Positions 49,618 through 62,900 of a stretch of 64,000 bases of DNA are shown here, in pieces. The notes beneath the pieces were generated by a model that saw only the letters and a program-made list of their open reading frames with translations, searched no databases and was not told the DNA's origin. Within the stretch, counting starts at the first letter, position 1, and each line of letters starts with the position of its first letter. A program made the translations under genes and the position numbers. Source of the DNA: Drosophila pseudoobscura (lineage: Eukaryota; Arthropoda; Insecta; Diptera; Drosophilidae); contig NC_046679.1 of NCBI RefSeq assembly GCF_009870125.1, positions 31,434,001 through 31,498,000 of the forward strand, read 5' to 3'.

Positions 49618-52600
49618 GTTTTGTTGGAGTTTTTTTTCTGGTTTCCTTGCAGCAGACACTGTGCCACACGTTGCACATACACACACACACGAGAGTTTCT
49701 CCCTCCTCGAATGCATTTGATTTATGCTCCGCAAAGTCTAGACACTGTAAATATTTTTTAATGCCAACAGAAATCTCAGCACTGCACTCAAGAAAAACCC
49801 ACAGCACAGCACACACTTCTGTAATCTATAAATCTTAAATAAATACAATTTACACAATAAATCTACACTCCATTTGGGGCAGAGCGTTTCACAAAAAGAT
49901 AATGGCTGTTAATCCGTTATAGAGCTGAAAAAACCTCCGCACCACCACCCCCTGACCCATAAAGCAGGCGAAAAGTCAAGAGTCGCGGCACACGTTCCTC
50001 GACACAATGATGCACTGTATTCAGTAATTGATCTAAGTATCTGCGTTTCCTAAAAGTATGCATTCATCAGTTCATTCCTCTGCGAACCAGGTGTTCAACG
50101 AGCTGAACGACAGGCGCGCTTTAATTTGTTTTATTCATGTTGGATTTAAGAAGCGATCCGATCATTAAATTGTTTTTGGAATCTAATAGATTTTATTATT
50201 TTTTCTGATTCTTACAATGACAGATATTTTTACAGATATGTCGTAGGCAGCTACATACATATAACTATAAGGGTTTGATCTGTACGATGTGCCTGACATT
50301 TTATTTAAATTTATAAACTAAAGCTACATATTTCCTATAAATGTAGGATATTATATACATTTTAAAGGGTTATACATATATAGTTTAAATTGGGGACATA
50401 TTAAAAATAAATTTTTAATAAATTAACTTTTAAGTAAAATTAATTAAATTTATAGTAAATTAAAGTTTATATAAAATAATCGAATGTTTAAGAAATAAAT
50501 GTTTAAATCAGATTAAATTAATTTAATAAATTAATGTTTAAGTAAAATTAATTGAACGTTTGAAAACTTAATGTTTAAATCAATTTAATTAAATTTATAG
50601 TAAAATAGTGTTTACATAAAATAATTGAATTTTTTTAATTAATGTTTAATAAATTAATTTTTAAATACAATTAATTGAACGTTTTAAAACTTAATGTTTA
50701 AATCAAGTTAAACAATAATTTATTAATAATGTATTTTTCATACATCCCATATTTAAACTAAATATAAAAAACTATGATGTGGATTCTTTTTAATTTCACT
50801 ATTTTCTTTTTATTTAAAAACTGAAAACTTTGGAATTTAATAATAGCTTTTTTTTGACTACGTCTAATTTTTATTTTTCTCTAAGTGTACTGCTTGAAAG
50901 GGACTAAGAGAAATGCCTTTCTTCATTGACAGATCTATGGATCTATAGGCTCCTCTCAATGCGTCACAAACAACTCCTCAAAATCAAAATACCCTCTCTA
51001 CAGAGAACTAATCTGCAAAGCCACTATAGTAAAAGCTGTAGCCACAAAAACCCAAGAGCCATAACTTTCAATTGATTTTTGGTCAAAAAACGGGTCTCGG
51101 AAAGGGTTCCTTTTTTTGTTTTTGGCCCAAAGAATTTTCTTGGACAAACATTTGGTATGCCTTTAAATTTCCCTGGTTCTGTGTGCCCTCCCCCCGCAAA
51201 AAAGTTTCCAACACACGAGCAGAGAGCAAATATTAATATTTCAATAAATGCTGGAAATCCTTTTGCCCGCCCCTCATCAAGGGGGTAAAAGTTTTGCTCA
51301 AAAAGGCCCTGGGGCACCCGGGACCCCTACTCCAACGCCCTGCGCTTATCGACGCCTTTACAAATCATTAGATTTTCATATCCGATGAATTTTACAACAA
51401 TTTTTGGGAAGAAACAAGCAACAAAAAAAGAAAGAAAAGCAACTCGGCCGCCGACATGTCAATTTGTTTGTTTTTTGCGTCCTTTCAATGTGAGGAATGG
51501 GTTTGGTCCTGCCAAAGGGTGGGGGGAGGGTGTAGGGGGGTAGTCATGCATATGCAAAGGATATACGTAAAGCATGTCCACGAACGTGTCGTCGCCCATT
51601 TTATGTTTATTTAAACTTCACTTCGTAGGCGGAAAAAATCGTGGAGAAACCGTAAAATCATCGACGAACAATGGAAGGAGTGGAGCCAAAAGAACAAAGG
51701 AAACAAAGAGAAAGGAAATAAATAAACGAAAGAAATTTCATATTAAATAAATTATATGGAAAGGCGTTTCGTTTGGCGGCAAAGTTGGTTCTTCCTTCAT
51801 ATTAACTTTATAAAGGAATTAATAAATGGAAAGAGCTCTGAAATTTGGTATGTTCTCGGGTAGGAAAAGACATGGTTTTCTATCGTGTGAAGAAAATAGG
51901 AGGTTTATAATTTTTGCATTAAAAGTACCTTTAAAAATCAAGCTTTCGTTAATTAAACAGTCTTTTATTTTTGTTGTAATAAAATAATTTTTCTTGAAAA
52001 ATCCTTTGGATTTCTAAAGAAATTACATAAAAATATAATATAATTAATCAATAAAAAATTTCATTAATTAAACAAAACTTGCAGCTGAAAATATTTTAAT
52101 AAATAAATAAATTCCCCATAATCTTTAAATAAAATCCAGAAAATCTTCCTCCAAAAACCCTGTTCTCAAAAATCCCTTGATAATAAAATAAATTCCCATT
52201 TTAAAGCCATTTTCCATATTTAAGCTACAAATAAAAAACAACAAGAAATGTATGCCAAAAATCAGAGAAAAGTAAGTCAATACACAAATTTGAACCGACT
52301 AACAAAAAAACAAGTAGCATAAACACAGCAGCACAAAATATACATACAAATTTTCCTTGAGGCAAGAAGTTTTTCTGCTTAAATAGCAAAAGCAGGAAAA
52401 AGCAAGCGCAAAATATGAAAATAAATAGGAGAAAAAAATATTGTATGTAAGGGAAAAAAACTTGTTTGCTTGCCCACATCGACCAACATTTATGTTTATG
52501 TTTAGAGTACAGGGAAAAAAACGATGCGGAAAACCTCCAAAAAACACACACACACATACACACAAACACTTGCAGAATGGGCTTGAGCTGTTGTTTTTCT

Positions 52601-53079
52601 TTTGTTTTTCTTTTGCGTTTTTGGGTTCGCCGAGTGGAAAACATATTTAATTAAAGCTATCCGCATATTAAAAACTTTTCCCTCCCACTCGCCACTCAGG
52701 GAGGGAGTTTTTCCTCCCGTTGTTGCAGCATACTTTTCGGCTAGCAAACTCTTAAGCTTTGCCACATTACGAGGCATAAACATGAATAGCCAGACATTGA
52801 TTTTTTTGGTAGCGAAGCATTAGATACCCTCTTGGAGAGCCGAATATACACTCGATGGCACTAGGTAAACAGTCCATTCAATGTCTTAGTCTCTGCTCTG
52901 TTTTTTCGCCTCTAATCAATTGGAGAAAACGAGAATGCAATACAAAAACAAAACCCTTTTGCTTGAAAATGACATCAAAATGCCGATTTACTTATCAGCA
53001 AGATCAGCGCCGGCAGAATTGCCATGTAAATTGCAGCAACACTTTTTCATAGTCTCTTTCCACCATCATCTTCGCCTCA

Positions 53080-53390
53080 CGATGCCTGCAAGGCAGAGGC
53101 ATAGCCGCGCCATAAAGTATTGTGTTTTTGTGTGTGAGTGTGTGTCCCCATAAAGTATGATATTTGTTTGTATTAAACGCATGAACAGATCAGCGTCGTC
53201 ACGGCGATTGTTCGGCGTTCGTGAAAGAACATGCAAGGGACTTGCCAGAATAGCCGCCCCATAAAGTATGATATTTTTTGCAGATCAGTAGATCACCAGA
53301 ACAGCCGCCCCATAAAGTATGATATTTTTTGCAGATCAGCAAATCACTCGAATACAAGACACAGAAAGAGAGCCCCATCAAGTATTAGGT
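53080..53390. repeat. Tandem repeat around CCCCATAAAGTATGATATTT, 51-bp period
   Basis: Two almost identical 51-bp units begin at 53245 and 53296 (each containing CAGCCGCCCCATAAAGTATG or a one-base variant, then CAGATCAG). More diverged relatives lie at about 53100, 53149 and 53375. Confidence 0.85.
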
Positions 53391-55629
53391 TTATCTGCAT
53401 TTTTCTATGAGAACAAATCCCTCAATAACTACGATAATTTCTAAGGGCTGTTTATTTATTAAACCTTTTGTGACTGGGTGATATTTCATGTTTGAAGGTT
53501 TCTTTTCCCAAAGTACTTCCTCTGCTTAACAAAAACCACCCAAAAATCATCATACCCCTCTCTCTATTACGAGCAACAGAATTTTTTGGACCCTGAACTG
53601 GTTTCGAGAGCTTTAAACAACAAAAAGTGCCCCAAGGCGGCAACAAGCAAGCAGGGAGGGGCGGGTAGGGGGTTCGGTCACGGGTCACTCTCTCAAGTTT
53701 TATAAATATGCAAAATTTTAATGAATTTTTGTTTGTGCTGCCCTGCCCGCAAATTGCCCCCCCACCCAGCCTTTTGTCGATCCCCGCAAGACAGAATATT
53801 CATTCATTTCAATTCGGGGTCGTCTTCAGCAGCCTTTTAAGCAGCTTTAAAATGCGGGTCAACTCGGGCTCTTCACTCAGCGCCCGATAAGAAGGCCAAA
53901 AGTGGAAATTAAAGCAAACAAAAGGAAAGGTAAAGGACGAGTACAATTAAGGACCTGCTGCTGGTTGAAACAAGTGAAGAAAACGAAAGACTGATGAAGT
54001 TCTAGGGTGTGGACGAAGATTGGATGCTCTGTCACTGCTAAGTCGTAGTGGGAGAGAGAGAGAGAGAGACTTCTATTGAGAGGCGGTAAAGATTTCTGCT
54101 TTCAAAAGCACTATCTCTCTCTTACTCTCTCTCTTTGTAACTTTCTCTCTATCACATTGTGGTATAGTATTTTAGTATTTTATATTATTTTAGTATTCCA
54201 ATACTAAAACCCTAAAACTTTTGGTAATCCTTTTTAAGACAAAACCCCTTAAAAATCCTCAATATCCCTTTTTCCTTGAACTTCATTAAAACAGAGAGGA
54301 AAACCTCAATAAAAAATGCCATGTAATGAACACACACACACACAGATGGAGTAGCGAAGTTACCTCTGACCTGATGGTAATTTCACTCACCTTTCTTCTC
54401 TTTTTTTTTGTTTGAAGTGAAAGTCATAAAATCGTAATAAAATTGGCCAACTTTTAATTTAATTGCGAGCGAGAGCAAGAGAACTTTTAACATCCACCCC
54501 TAGCCGTCCTTTTTTCCTTTCTGCTGTTGTTGTTTCTTTTTTAAATTCAATTTTCCAGCCACCACAAAATGCCATTTGACTTGGCATCGCATTAAACGGG
54601 TCCACGCATTAACATAATCACACATGAGGGTTGAAAGGGGATTGGAGCCAGTCAACAAGTGCCAGGAGTGCGGCAGAGTGGCCCTGACACCATTTTCCAA
54701 CTTGAGTTCCCAGCAAGTAAGTAGCTCCTCTCTCTCCCTGTCTCTCTCTGGGCCAAGTAAATGCGCTTAAACGCATTAAAAGTCAGTCGAAACGTTTGAC
54801 CAACGCCAAAGGATGTTGAAGGTGGCTCGCTTGAAGGTTTCTTGGTCAGGTTCTAAGTGCCCCGACGCTCGAATAAAAGCCTGACTAATGCGGCTGCTTA
54901 GCTTTTGGCTTTCCCTCAATGATATGAGGGATGATGGGTGGCCGAGAGCCGGAGGGGTTTCAATCAGTTGAGTAAAGGCGATATCTTGGCATATTATTTT
55001 TTATGGTATTTATTTCTTAAATATTTCTCTGCCCTGAAGGGTCGTTCGCCCACTTTCACCGCAATTGCTGGCCATTTTTATTGGCTCGATTACCTCTGGC
55101 GCCTCAGACAGTAGAGGGCCCAACAGCTGTTCATCTTACAACAGGAAACGGAAATTGTCTCTGGATTCCGTTCCGTCTCGTTCGGCCTACGCCAAGTGTG
55201 TGCGTGTGTGTGTGCTCTCCTTTTGTTGGGTGCTTTTTCCGATATTGATGCTACAGCTAAGTGCGTTGTCCAGATAGATTGTTGCCACTTGCCACGAACA
55301 TTCTCATCATTTTATTTGGTAGATTTTTCCTCTGAAGAAAGTCTCTCTTTGGGGACTCTATTTAGCACCGAATGCCTATCAATTCAATTTTATTTTTGTG
55401 ATTAACCGCTGCATAAAAAATAATTAAACTGTCATGAGGCCGCCGTCAATTACCAGCAGAAAAGCAGACTTTTCCTCTTCTGCAATTTCCAGAGGCGCAA
55501 AAAAATAGGCATTGGAAACGGCAATGCCAAATGCAGTTGATATGCTGCGTGCAATTTTTTTTTACCATATTTAAATTGAAAATCAAACAGCATTTGATGC
55601 GGACTGGGTGGGGAGTGTGGGCCTTGAGG

Positions 55630-55634
<5 letters not shown>

Positions 55635-55671
<37 letters not shown>

Positions 55672-55742
55672 CGTTTCTGTCTGTTGTGCCATTGAAGTGC
55701 AAACTACACAGAGATAGGGAGAGGGAGAGAGAGAGAGCGAGA
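55635..55742. repeat. CT tract facing a GA tract (inverted pair)
   Basis: A pure CT run (about 55635-55669) is followed 40 bp later by a GA-rich run (55710-55742). The two are complementary and could form a long hairpin in RNA or single-stranded DNA. Confidence 0.85.
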
Positions 55743-55969
55743 AGGAGTTCTGTTCGGTGCAGATCCCAAAAAGAATTTCAATTAAATTCAATCAACTTTC
55801 ACGGTGGCCTGCCAAATGCATTATATCCCACAACAACAACAAAAATACGGCTCAAGAGACAGATAAAAAAATCAAGTTTCACCAAATGATGATGCTTGAT
55901 GGATATTCTAGGCTTAGCTCTGAAAGAAAGGCTCTTAACCTAAATTGCTAAATTAATGGAAAACAGATT

Positions 55970-56840
55970 TTTCCAAAGGATTTCTTTACTTCTAAAATCA
56001 AAAGAGGTTTTAGAAAATTAAATAAAATAACATTAATATTAAATCAAAAATAAAAACAAAAAAATATTTTAAACCTAAATTATTATTATTATTATAAATT
56101 AAATTAAATCAAATAATTGTATAATAAAATCAAAAGAGTTTTTAGAACATTCTAAAAATATTATTACTATAAAATCATAAAATAAAATATAGAAATAAAA
56201 TACTTAATTTAGAAACAAAATTAATAATTAAAACAACAAAATTATGAAATATATTTTCCATTCAAATTTAAAAAAAAAAATCAATTAAAAAAGTAATGTT
56301 TAAAAATATTAAAAATACTACAAATATTAACACAGAAATTCTAAAAGAAAATATCAAAACATTAATATGTTATAAGAAAAAATAATAAAAATTAAAAAAA
56401 AAAAACACAAAACCAAAATATATGTTGAATTATAAATGAAATAAAAATAACTAAAGTTAAAATACTACAAATTTTAACACAAATTCATTAAACAAAAAAA
56501 TCAAAAATATAATATGCAATAATACAGAATAATAAAAGCTACAAAATAAAGCAAAACATTATAAAATATTTAAAATTTTAATAATAATAACAAAAAAAAA
56601 TATAATTAAAATAAGATTTAAAATTTTAAAAACAGCAAGAATATAATTAAAAATATTTAAATTTAAATTAAAAAGCAAGAATACAATAATTTAATCAATT
56701 ATAAAAAATAATTAATTTTAAAAAAATTGTATGAAGTCATAAATTTGTGACATTTGATTATGAAAACATAAAATAAATGAAATATTCGCAAAAAAAAAAT
56801 GGCACGTTCTGATTTGTGCAATAAAAATCAAAAATCAAAA
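55970..56840. repeat. A-rich AT block
   Basis: Nearly pure A+T, strongly skewed to A on the plus strand, with recurring words such as AAATTAAATAAAAT and TCAAAAGAGNTTTTAGAA (about 55998 and 56130). No gene. Confidence 0.8.
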
Positions 56841-58639
56841 AATGTTTATTTTAAAAATGATATCTTCTACGATCCCTGCTAAAAACCACAAGTCAGGTCC
56901 TTTTTTCTGTTCATAGAAGACCAATCAGAGCTTTAAATTGTATTAAAATTATAAGATAAATTCTTAAGTGAATTTCAAAGGAGTTCAGAAATCTTCTGAG
57001 TCTTGGGAAATCTCTTCAAATTACCCTTGCGAGTGCATTTGTAATCAAAAGTCGAATTTCGATAATCCGACCCAACTTGGAAATGAAGTTTTCAGCTTAA
57101 AGTTCTTTACCGAAAAACTAAAACTTTTGAAATGCTCTTAAAAAAAAGGAAACGTTGCAAAAGGATGAGGTAGTCCTCTCCCTATGGATAGGGCGGCTAG
57201 GATACGCTGCGTTTAACACAAATGAATATGAATGCGGGCATAACCACGGGAGACAAGAGCCAAGCGCCAAGCGCCAAGCGCCAAGAGACGGGCATGAGCG
57301 AGAGACCGTAGATGTGCCATCAGGCAAGCCGGGAGAAACGGGCTGGGGGGAAGGGGGGTGGGAAAGTGCTAAATAAAATTTAATGTAGTGCGAAACGTTT
57401 ATGAGCTGCAACCGCAGCTGAGAGGGGGATAGAGAGAGAGAGAGCGAGTGTGTTGAAGGGGGATTCCAGGGAGGTACCCTATGGGTGCTCCTATTACGAG
57501 GGAGCGAGAGCCAACCAGTCAGGCGGAGCGTTAAATAAACAAGTGGCAAAGTGCGCAAAAAGTTGACTGGGCGTATCAGGCAGCCCCCATCCCCACCCAA
57601 TGTCCCCCCTAAACGAATCCCAGCCAAATAGCTCCTTCGTTTTTCCATCAGCATTTTCATTTGGCAATTGAAAAAGTTGCAAAAAAAAAATCCGTACTGT
57701 ACTTTATGGGGCATTCTGGCGGTGATACTTTTTAGTGACGGTGTGTTTTGCCATTCACACACGGGTTCCCAACTTTAGTTTTCTTTTAAACTAAATAATC
57801 TTTGAGCTTTAAACCCATTTTTACTTATTTCTGCATCGTTCCTGCTTGAAAAATGGTGATTTTAGGGCTTGTGATTCAACGTTTACATGCGAATGGCTAG
57901 CCACAAAAATACTCTTGAGTTATACATTGAATAAACCTGAATTCTTGTGATTCAACGACTGATACCTCATGTAACGAAACTATACCCCCATCGAGCACAT
58001 TTGGCAACTCCAATAAACGGCTTGCCTCGTCAGTTTTGGGGCCTACAGCACGCACATCAAATGAACATTACGCATACGCCATGGATGGCCCCGCATGTCA
58101 TGCCTGTGGACAACAAAGGCCTGTCTGCCCTGTCTGTCATTTAAGTCAATTGCCAGAAGTCAACAAACCCTCCGCCCCCCATACATACATGTGTATATCT
58201 CTCCCTCTCTCCTCCTATAGAAATGGTCAACAACAACTCTTGCAATTGCGTGCAAATTACCGAATTAGCCCCAGCCCCAGCGTTCACCTCAACGCGCTTT
58301 TCCCTTGCTGTCGATGTTTTCCTTTCAATTAAAGCGAGCCCCAAATGGCATGGGAGGTGCCACCAATAAAAGCGTTGAATGACAACAACGTGGCTATAGA
58401 AAATTAACTTGACCAGCAGCGGAAAACAGGAGCGGCAGGAGGGGCGGCAGCAGGACCAGCAGCTTTCCGTCTGCTGTTCAGGCCCTCATCATCTTGTTTT
58501 TTTTTGTTTTTTTTTGTTTTTGTTTTTTTTGCGTCACGTAGTTTGATGCCAACTGTTTTATTGCCAAATAACACACAGAACACATTACGGGATATTCTGG
58601 CAATTTGGTAGGTGCAAAATATTGCTCTTTAAATTGAAA

Positions 58640-59270
58640 TTCAATTGACATTAAAGTTTATTTATAAGAAAAACTGCAAAGAGTTTAAGAAAACAAATAG
58701 AATGAAGAGAAAATTCAATTGAAGTGCAGTACAAACAGAAAGAACCTCAAATTTTAACAAAAGTGTTCCTTAATTTGGCGTCAAATAAGAAGTAAAGATA
58801 AATTATTAAAAAAAAAATATTTATGATATAATATCTAAAAAAAATTAATAATAATAGCATAATAATTTTAATAATAATAAATAAATAATAAACAAATAAT
58901 ATAAAATAGCTAATAGTAATAACAATATAAAATAACTAATAAAAATGCAAAAAAAAATAAATAACATTTACATAAAAAAAAAATACAAATAAATTGTACA
59001 AAATATGTAACAAAAAATAAAGATAAATGCGCTTTTAATGAAAAAAGGACAATAGTAATAAAATAATATAATACTTTTAATAATAAAAATAAATTTTAAG
59101 AAATATGTACGAATAAAAAAAGATAAATGAGTTTTTAATAAACAAAGCAACAGAATAATAAAAAATAATACAAAAATATAGCTAATAATAATGATAATAA
59201 TATTAAAACAAAAAAAAAATTCTTACAGAAATACTTTATAAAGAAGTTCTCTAAAAATCCAACAAGAATA
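58640..59270. repeat. A-rich AT block
   Basis: Low-complexity A-rich sequence with near-repeats of AAAGATAAATGNGTTTTTAATA (near 59022 and 59119). No gene. Confidence 0.75.
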
Positions 59271-59876
59271 ATCGACTTACAGCCCAAAGAACCCAAGAGC
59301 CATCAAATAATGTTTCTTCAGATCGAAAAAATACAACTTTATAATAAAGAATGAAGAAGAATAAAGAATGTTATAATCTATTAAAGAATCATATTCTTTT
59401 AATATTTGTCTAGTTTTGTCCCAAAAAAAAACCAAACTAAAGCAAACCCAAAATAGACTTTTTTATACGAACACTGTAACCACATCAGCCAGCACTTTCT
59501 TTCTTTCACAGAAAACTCCTTTCACCAGTCATCATCATCATCAGCATCAGCAGAGCAGAAAGAGCAACACGCGTGCGTGGCAGCACACGTAGGAGGTCCT
59601 GGAAGCCGAACAAACAGACGTTGATGCTTCTATTAAAATTGTCTGGCACGTTTCGAAGTCAAAATGTCATTAAGAGGATTTCTTTGCTGCTTTCCTTCCT
59701 TCCCTTTCTTTTTTTTTTGGCATTAAGTTGTCCAGTATTTGGGAAAAATCAATTTTAATAAATAATACAGCCATGTGGCAGCCACATGCGGGGCTGTGCG
59801 GCAGTTGCATATGACTGCCTTGGCCCAGCGTTGTTGCTCTTTTCCACCTTTCGTCACGAAGTTCTTGCCACCTTTT

Positions 59877-59892
59877 CCCCCCCCCCCCCCCC
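59877..59892 (+). repeat. 16-base C homopolymer
   Basis: An uninterrupted C-run between TTTT and TTTTT; a potential G-quadruplex on the minus strand. Confidence 0.9.
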
Positions 59893-60759
59893 TTTTTGGT
59901 GGCAAAGCTCGAGGAATTGCCAAAAAGTTTTTCTCGCTCGCTTTTCCAGCGGGTTTTTCCGATGGCGCATTTTTAAATGGTCACGTTTTTCAGTTTAAGC
60001 GCCACACGGCGTGGCATGGCCGTGGCACCCGAAAAATACATCAAAGCCAGGGCGCGAAAAGTGTAAACAGGCGCGTGTTGCAAAGACGGTGGCAGGGGGC
60101 CTCTGCCACAAAGTTGCAAGGCGGCATGAAGCAAAAAAAAAATGCCGTGCAGCAGCAGTCGCTTGACGAGAGCGAAAAACTTGGAAAAAGTTTTGTAAAC
60201 TTTTTAAACGCGCATTACACGGGGGCTGAAGCGACTTAGGGAATGCGCCAAGAAGATTGGATCCGAACGATGATTGGGGGCATGGGGCAAGGGACACGGG
60301 GCATGGGGCATGTCTGAGGGGCAACTGTTGAGAAATTGTAGCTGAAACGTAAGCGTAAACGAAATACGACGATGCTTTGGTATGTTTGATGCATGGAGAC
60401 AGGGGCACCCTTTTTCGATTAAGCCAACAATAAACATTCGATTTTGATTGGATCTCCCGGTACGTAGGAATGTCACTGTGTGAGCAGGTCCTTTTGCCAC
60501 CAACAAACGAGGTTTCTGGTAATTGAAGTTGACAGAGAAATGCGTTAAATCTGTCTCTTTCTTCCTCCCTCTCTCTGGAGGCAACATTTTGTTGTCAATA
60601 TAAAGTGAAAATGTAGTAAGTTGTAGAAAGAATCGAAAATATTTATATGGAATAGACTATCTACGGATCCGTGCTCCCAGCTCCTGAGAATGCCTGAGTA
60701 TTCAACAACAATATACACGTCGTGTGCATGACAAGGTGCATTGCTGCTCGCCGATAGGG

Positions 60760-61180
60760 TTTTTTTTCATAAATTATTACTATTTTATTTTTATTATTTT
60801 TTTTTTATAATTTTTCATTTATTTAATCTTTTTTTTGTTATTTTTATTTTGGTAGTATTTTAATTTTCGTACTATTTTTATTTTTGTATATTAAACGAAA
60901 TATATAATTTGAGTACATTTTTTATTTACTTTTATATTTTTGTTGAGTGTTTTTATATATATTTTTAATATTTTAGTGTATTTTCACATATATACTTATA
61001 AACTAAATTTAATTTATTTCATAAAAAAAATATATATTTTTTCATTTTTTTAATAATTGTTTTTACATTTTTAATATTTTTTTTTTTACTTTGTTTAATA
61101 TATATATTTTTAATTATTTTTTTATTCAAAAAAATATGATTTATGTTTATATATCTTGACAGATCTACATACATATAAGG
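60760..61180. repeat. T-rich AT block
   Basis: Low-complexity T-rich DNA with repeated TTTTTATTTTNGTA-type words. No gene. Confidence 0.75.
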
Positions 61181-61207
61181 TATTTTTGTATATACTGGAT
61201 CCTCCCC

Positions 61208-61389
61208 CAGTGTGGCTTAGCTATAAACAGACTAAAAGCCTTCTAGTTGTAAACCTTTGTCTGGGCTCTACTGGAAAAAATTATAATAAAAAATAATATT
61301 CCTAACACAGAATCCCAATCAACGATCGTATCTAGTGGAGTCTCAAAAATCAAGGCATGTGGCTCTACCTCTCCCAGCGTGGCTTAGCT
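61208..61389. repeat. Two copies of the CCAGTGTGGCTTAGCT motif
   Basis: An exact copy is at 61208-61223 and a one-base variant (CCAGCGTGGCTTAGCT) at about 61374-61389, each preceded by a pyrimidine tract. Same motif as at 18991. Confidence 0.7.
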
Positions 61390-62032
61390 TAGCTTTAACC
61401 CATTTATAAACACTCGAACTGTTCTTCTTCCGCCTAAAAACTCACCGCGCCATCAAAGCCTGACACATTCTGAACCAGATATAATAGCGTGTCATCTCTT
61501 TAATCTAACAAGCAGCATGCCCCCGTTCCCTCCATCGCTCGCAAAGTTGTGGCCAACCTGTCACCTCGTCTAACAATTTCCGCACCTAACACCCAGCACC
61601 CAGCACCCAACGCCACGGCCCGGCAAAAGGGGTGGATTAAAAAGGGAAGAAAAAACACACTGAAACAAAAATGGGCCGTCATTTTGTTGCAACCACTTAA
61701 ATGGCAACTGTAATTAGCATCATGGCCGCCTCATGGCAGCTGCTATTAAATAGTCCACACTCAAAAACGCGGAGCAGGGCAGAGGCTGAAGCTGCGACCG
61801 CTGTGGCGTATACGCAATGCCAGGACCAGGACCAGCACCAGGACCAGGGCGCAGCGCCTCTTCTCTCGTGTTGTCGTAAACTCTGCTAAACTGTTTGCCA
61901 CTTTGTCGCGCAAAATGCTAAACTTTCTCGACGTCGACAGGCGGCCAGACCCCTCACGAACCAACGACGGCGATGAACCCCCAGAAACAAGTTGGCAGCC
62001 AGGAATATGATGGAGGAAAGGGCCACACAGCA

Positions 62033-62130
62033 GTGCTAGAAAGAGAGGGAGAGAGGGAGCGAGGGAGCGCCACAGAGTGCTAGAAAGAGAGGGAGAGAGC
62101 GAGCGCCACAGCAGTGCTAGAAAGAGAGCC
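62033..62130. repeat. Three direct repeats of GTGCTAGAAAGAGAG
   Basis: Copies start at 62033, 62077 and 62114, separated by GGGAGCGAGGG-type spacers and GCGCCACAG. Confidence 0.85.
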
Positions 62131-62313
62131 GACAGTTGGGTTTTTCAGGCGTAGACCGAAACCCAAGAGGAGTGGAGAGCCATCATCAAAAGGCTTAAGC
62201 AGCATCCCAGTCGCAGTCGCACCCAAAAAAAGAAAAACGAAAAAAACTTTACAAAATAATTTTGCATAAATTTTGGGTTGAAAATTTGCTTTTGGCTTTG
62301 CTGATTTTTCGGC

Positions 62314-62338
62314 TATACCCTTTGTCAGAGAGGGTATA
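62314..62338. repeat. Inverted repeat TATACCCT ... AGGGTATA
   Basis: Perfect 8-bp arms around a 9-bp loop, at the left edge of a T-rich AT block. The arm word recurs elsewhere in the window (see findings). Confidence 0.8.
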
Positions 62339-62389
62339 CGGATGTTGAGTAGATTTTGGTAATGAAATATAGTCCTTTCTATGGAAACT

Positions 62390-62900
62390 AGATTTAAGAA
62401 AATTAAGAGCTTAGATTGAAAAATACTTAATTGATATATTTCATTTTTTTATTTATATTTTATGTATTTTTAATTATTTATTCATATTTATTTATATATT
62501 TTTTATTTGTTTTTATTTTTCATTTATATATATTTTTCTTTTTTAAATTTGAGACTTATGTCTATATGAATTTTTATTTTATATATTTTGTATAAATATA
62601 TTTTTGATTTATATATTTTTAATAAAATTATTTTTTATTAATATAATTTGTATTTGTATTTATATGTTCTTCTTTTTATAAATTTATTATATTTATTTTT
62701 TATTTATATATTTTTTACCTCTAAATTTATTTTTCATATATTTTGTACTTATATATTTTTTATTTATAAACTTTTATTAATATAATTTTTATTACATTTT
62801 TGATGTTTATATTTTTTTATTTATATATTTTTTGTTTTTATATTTTGTAGTAATATATCATTTTATTTACTTTTTACGATTTTTTTAAAGAGACCTGAAG
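62390..62900. repeat. T-rich AT block
   Basis: Almost pure A+T with TTTATATATTTTTTATTT-type repeats, T in excess on the plus strand. No gene. Confidence 0.8.

Noticed and set aside
57118..57762. 214-residue minus-strand frame
   Set aside because: The peptide is Ser/Pro/Leu low-complexity over GA/CT repeats, with no family signal.
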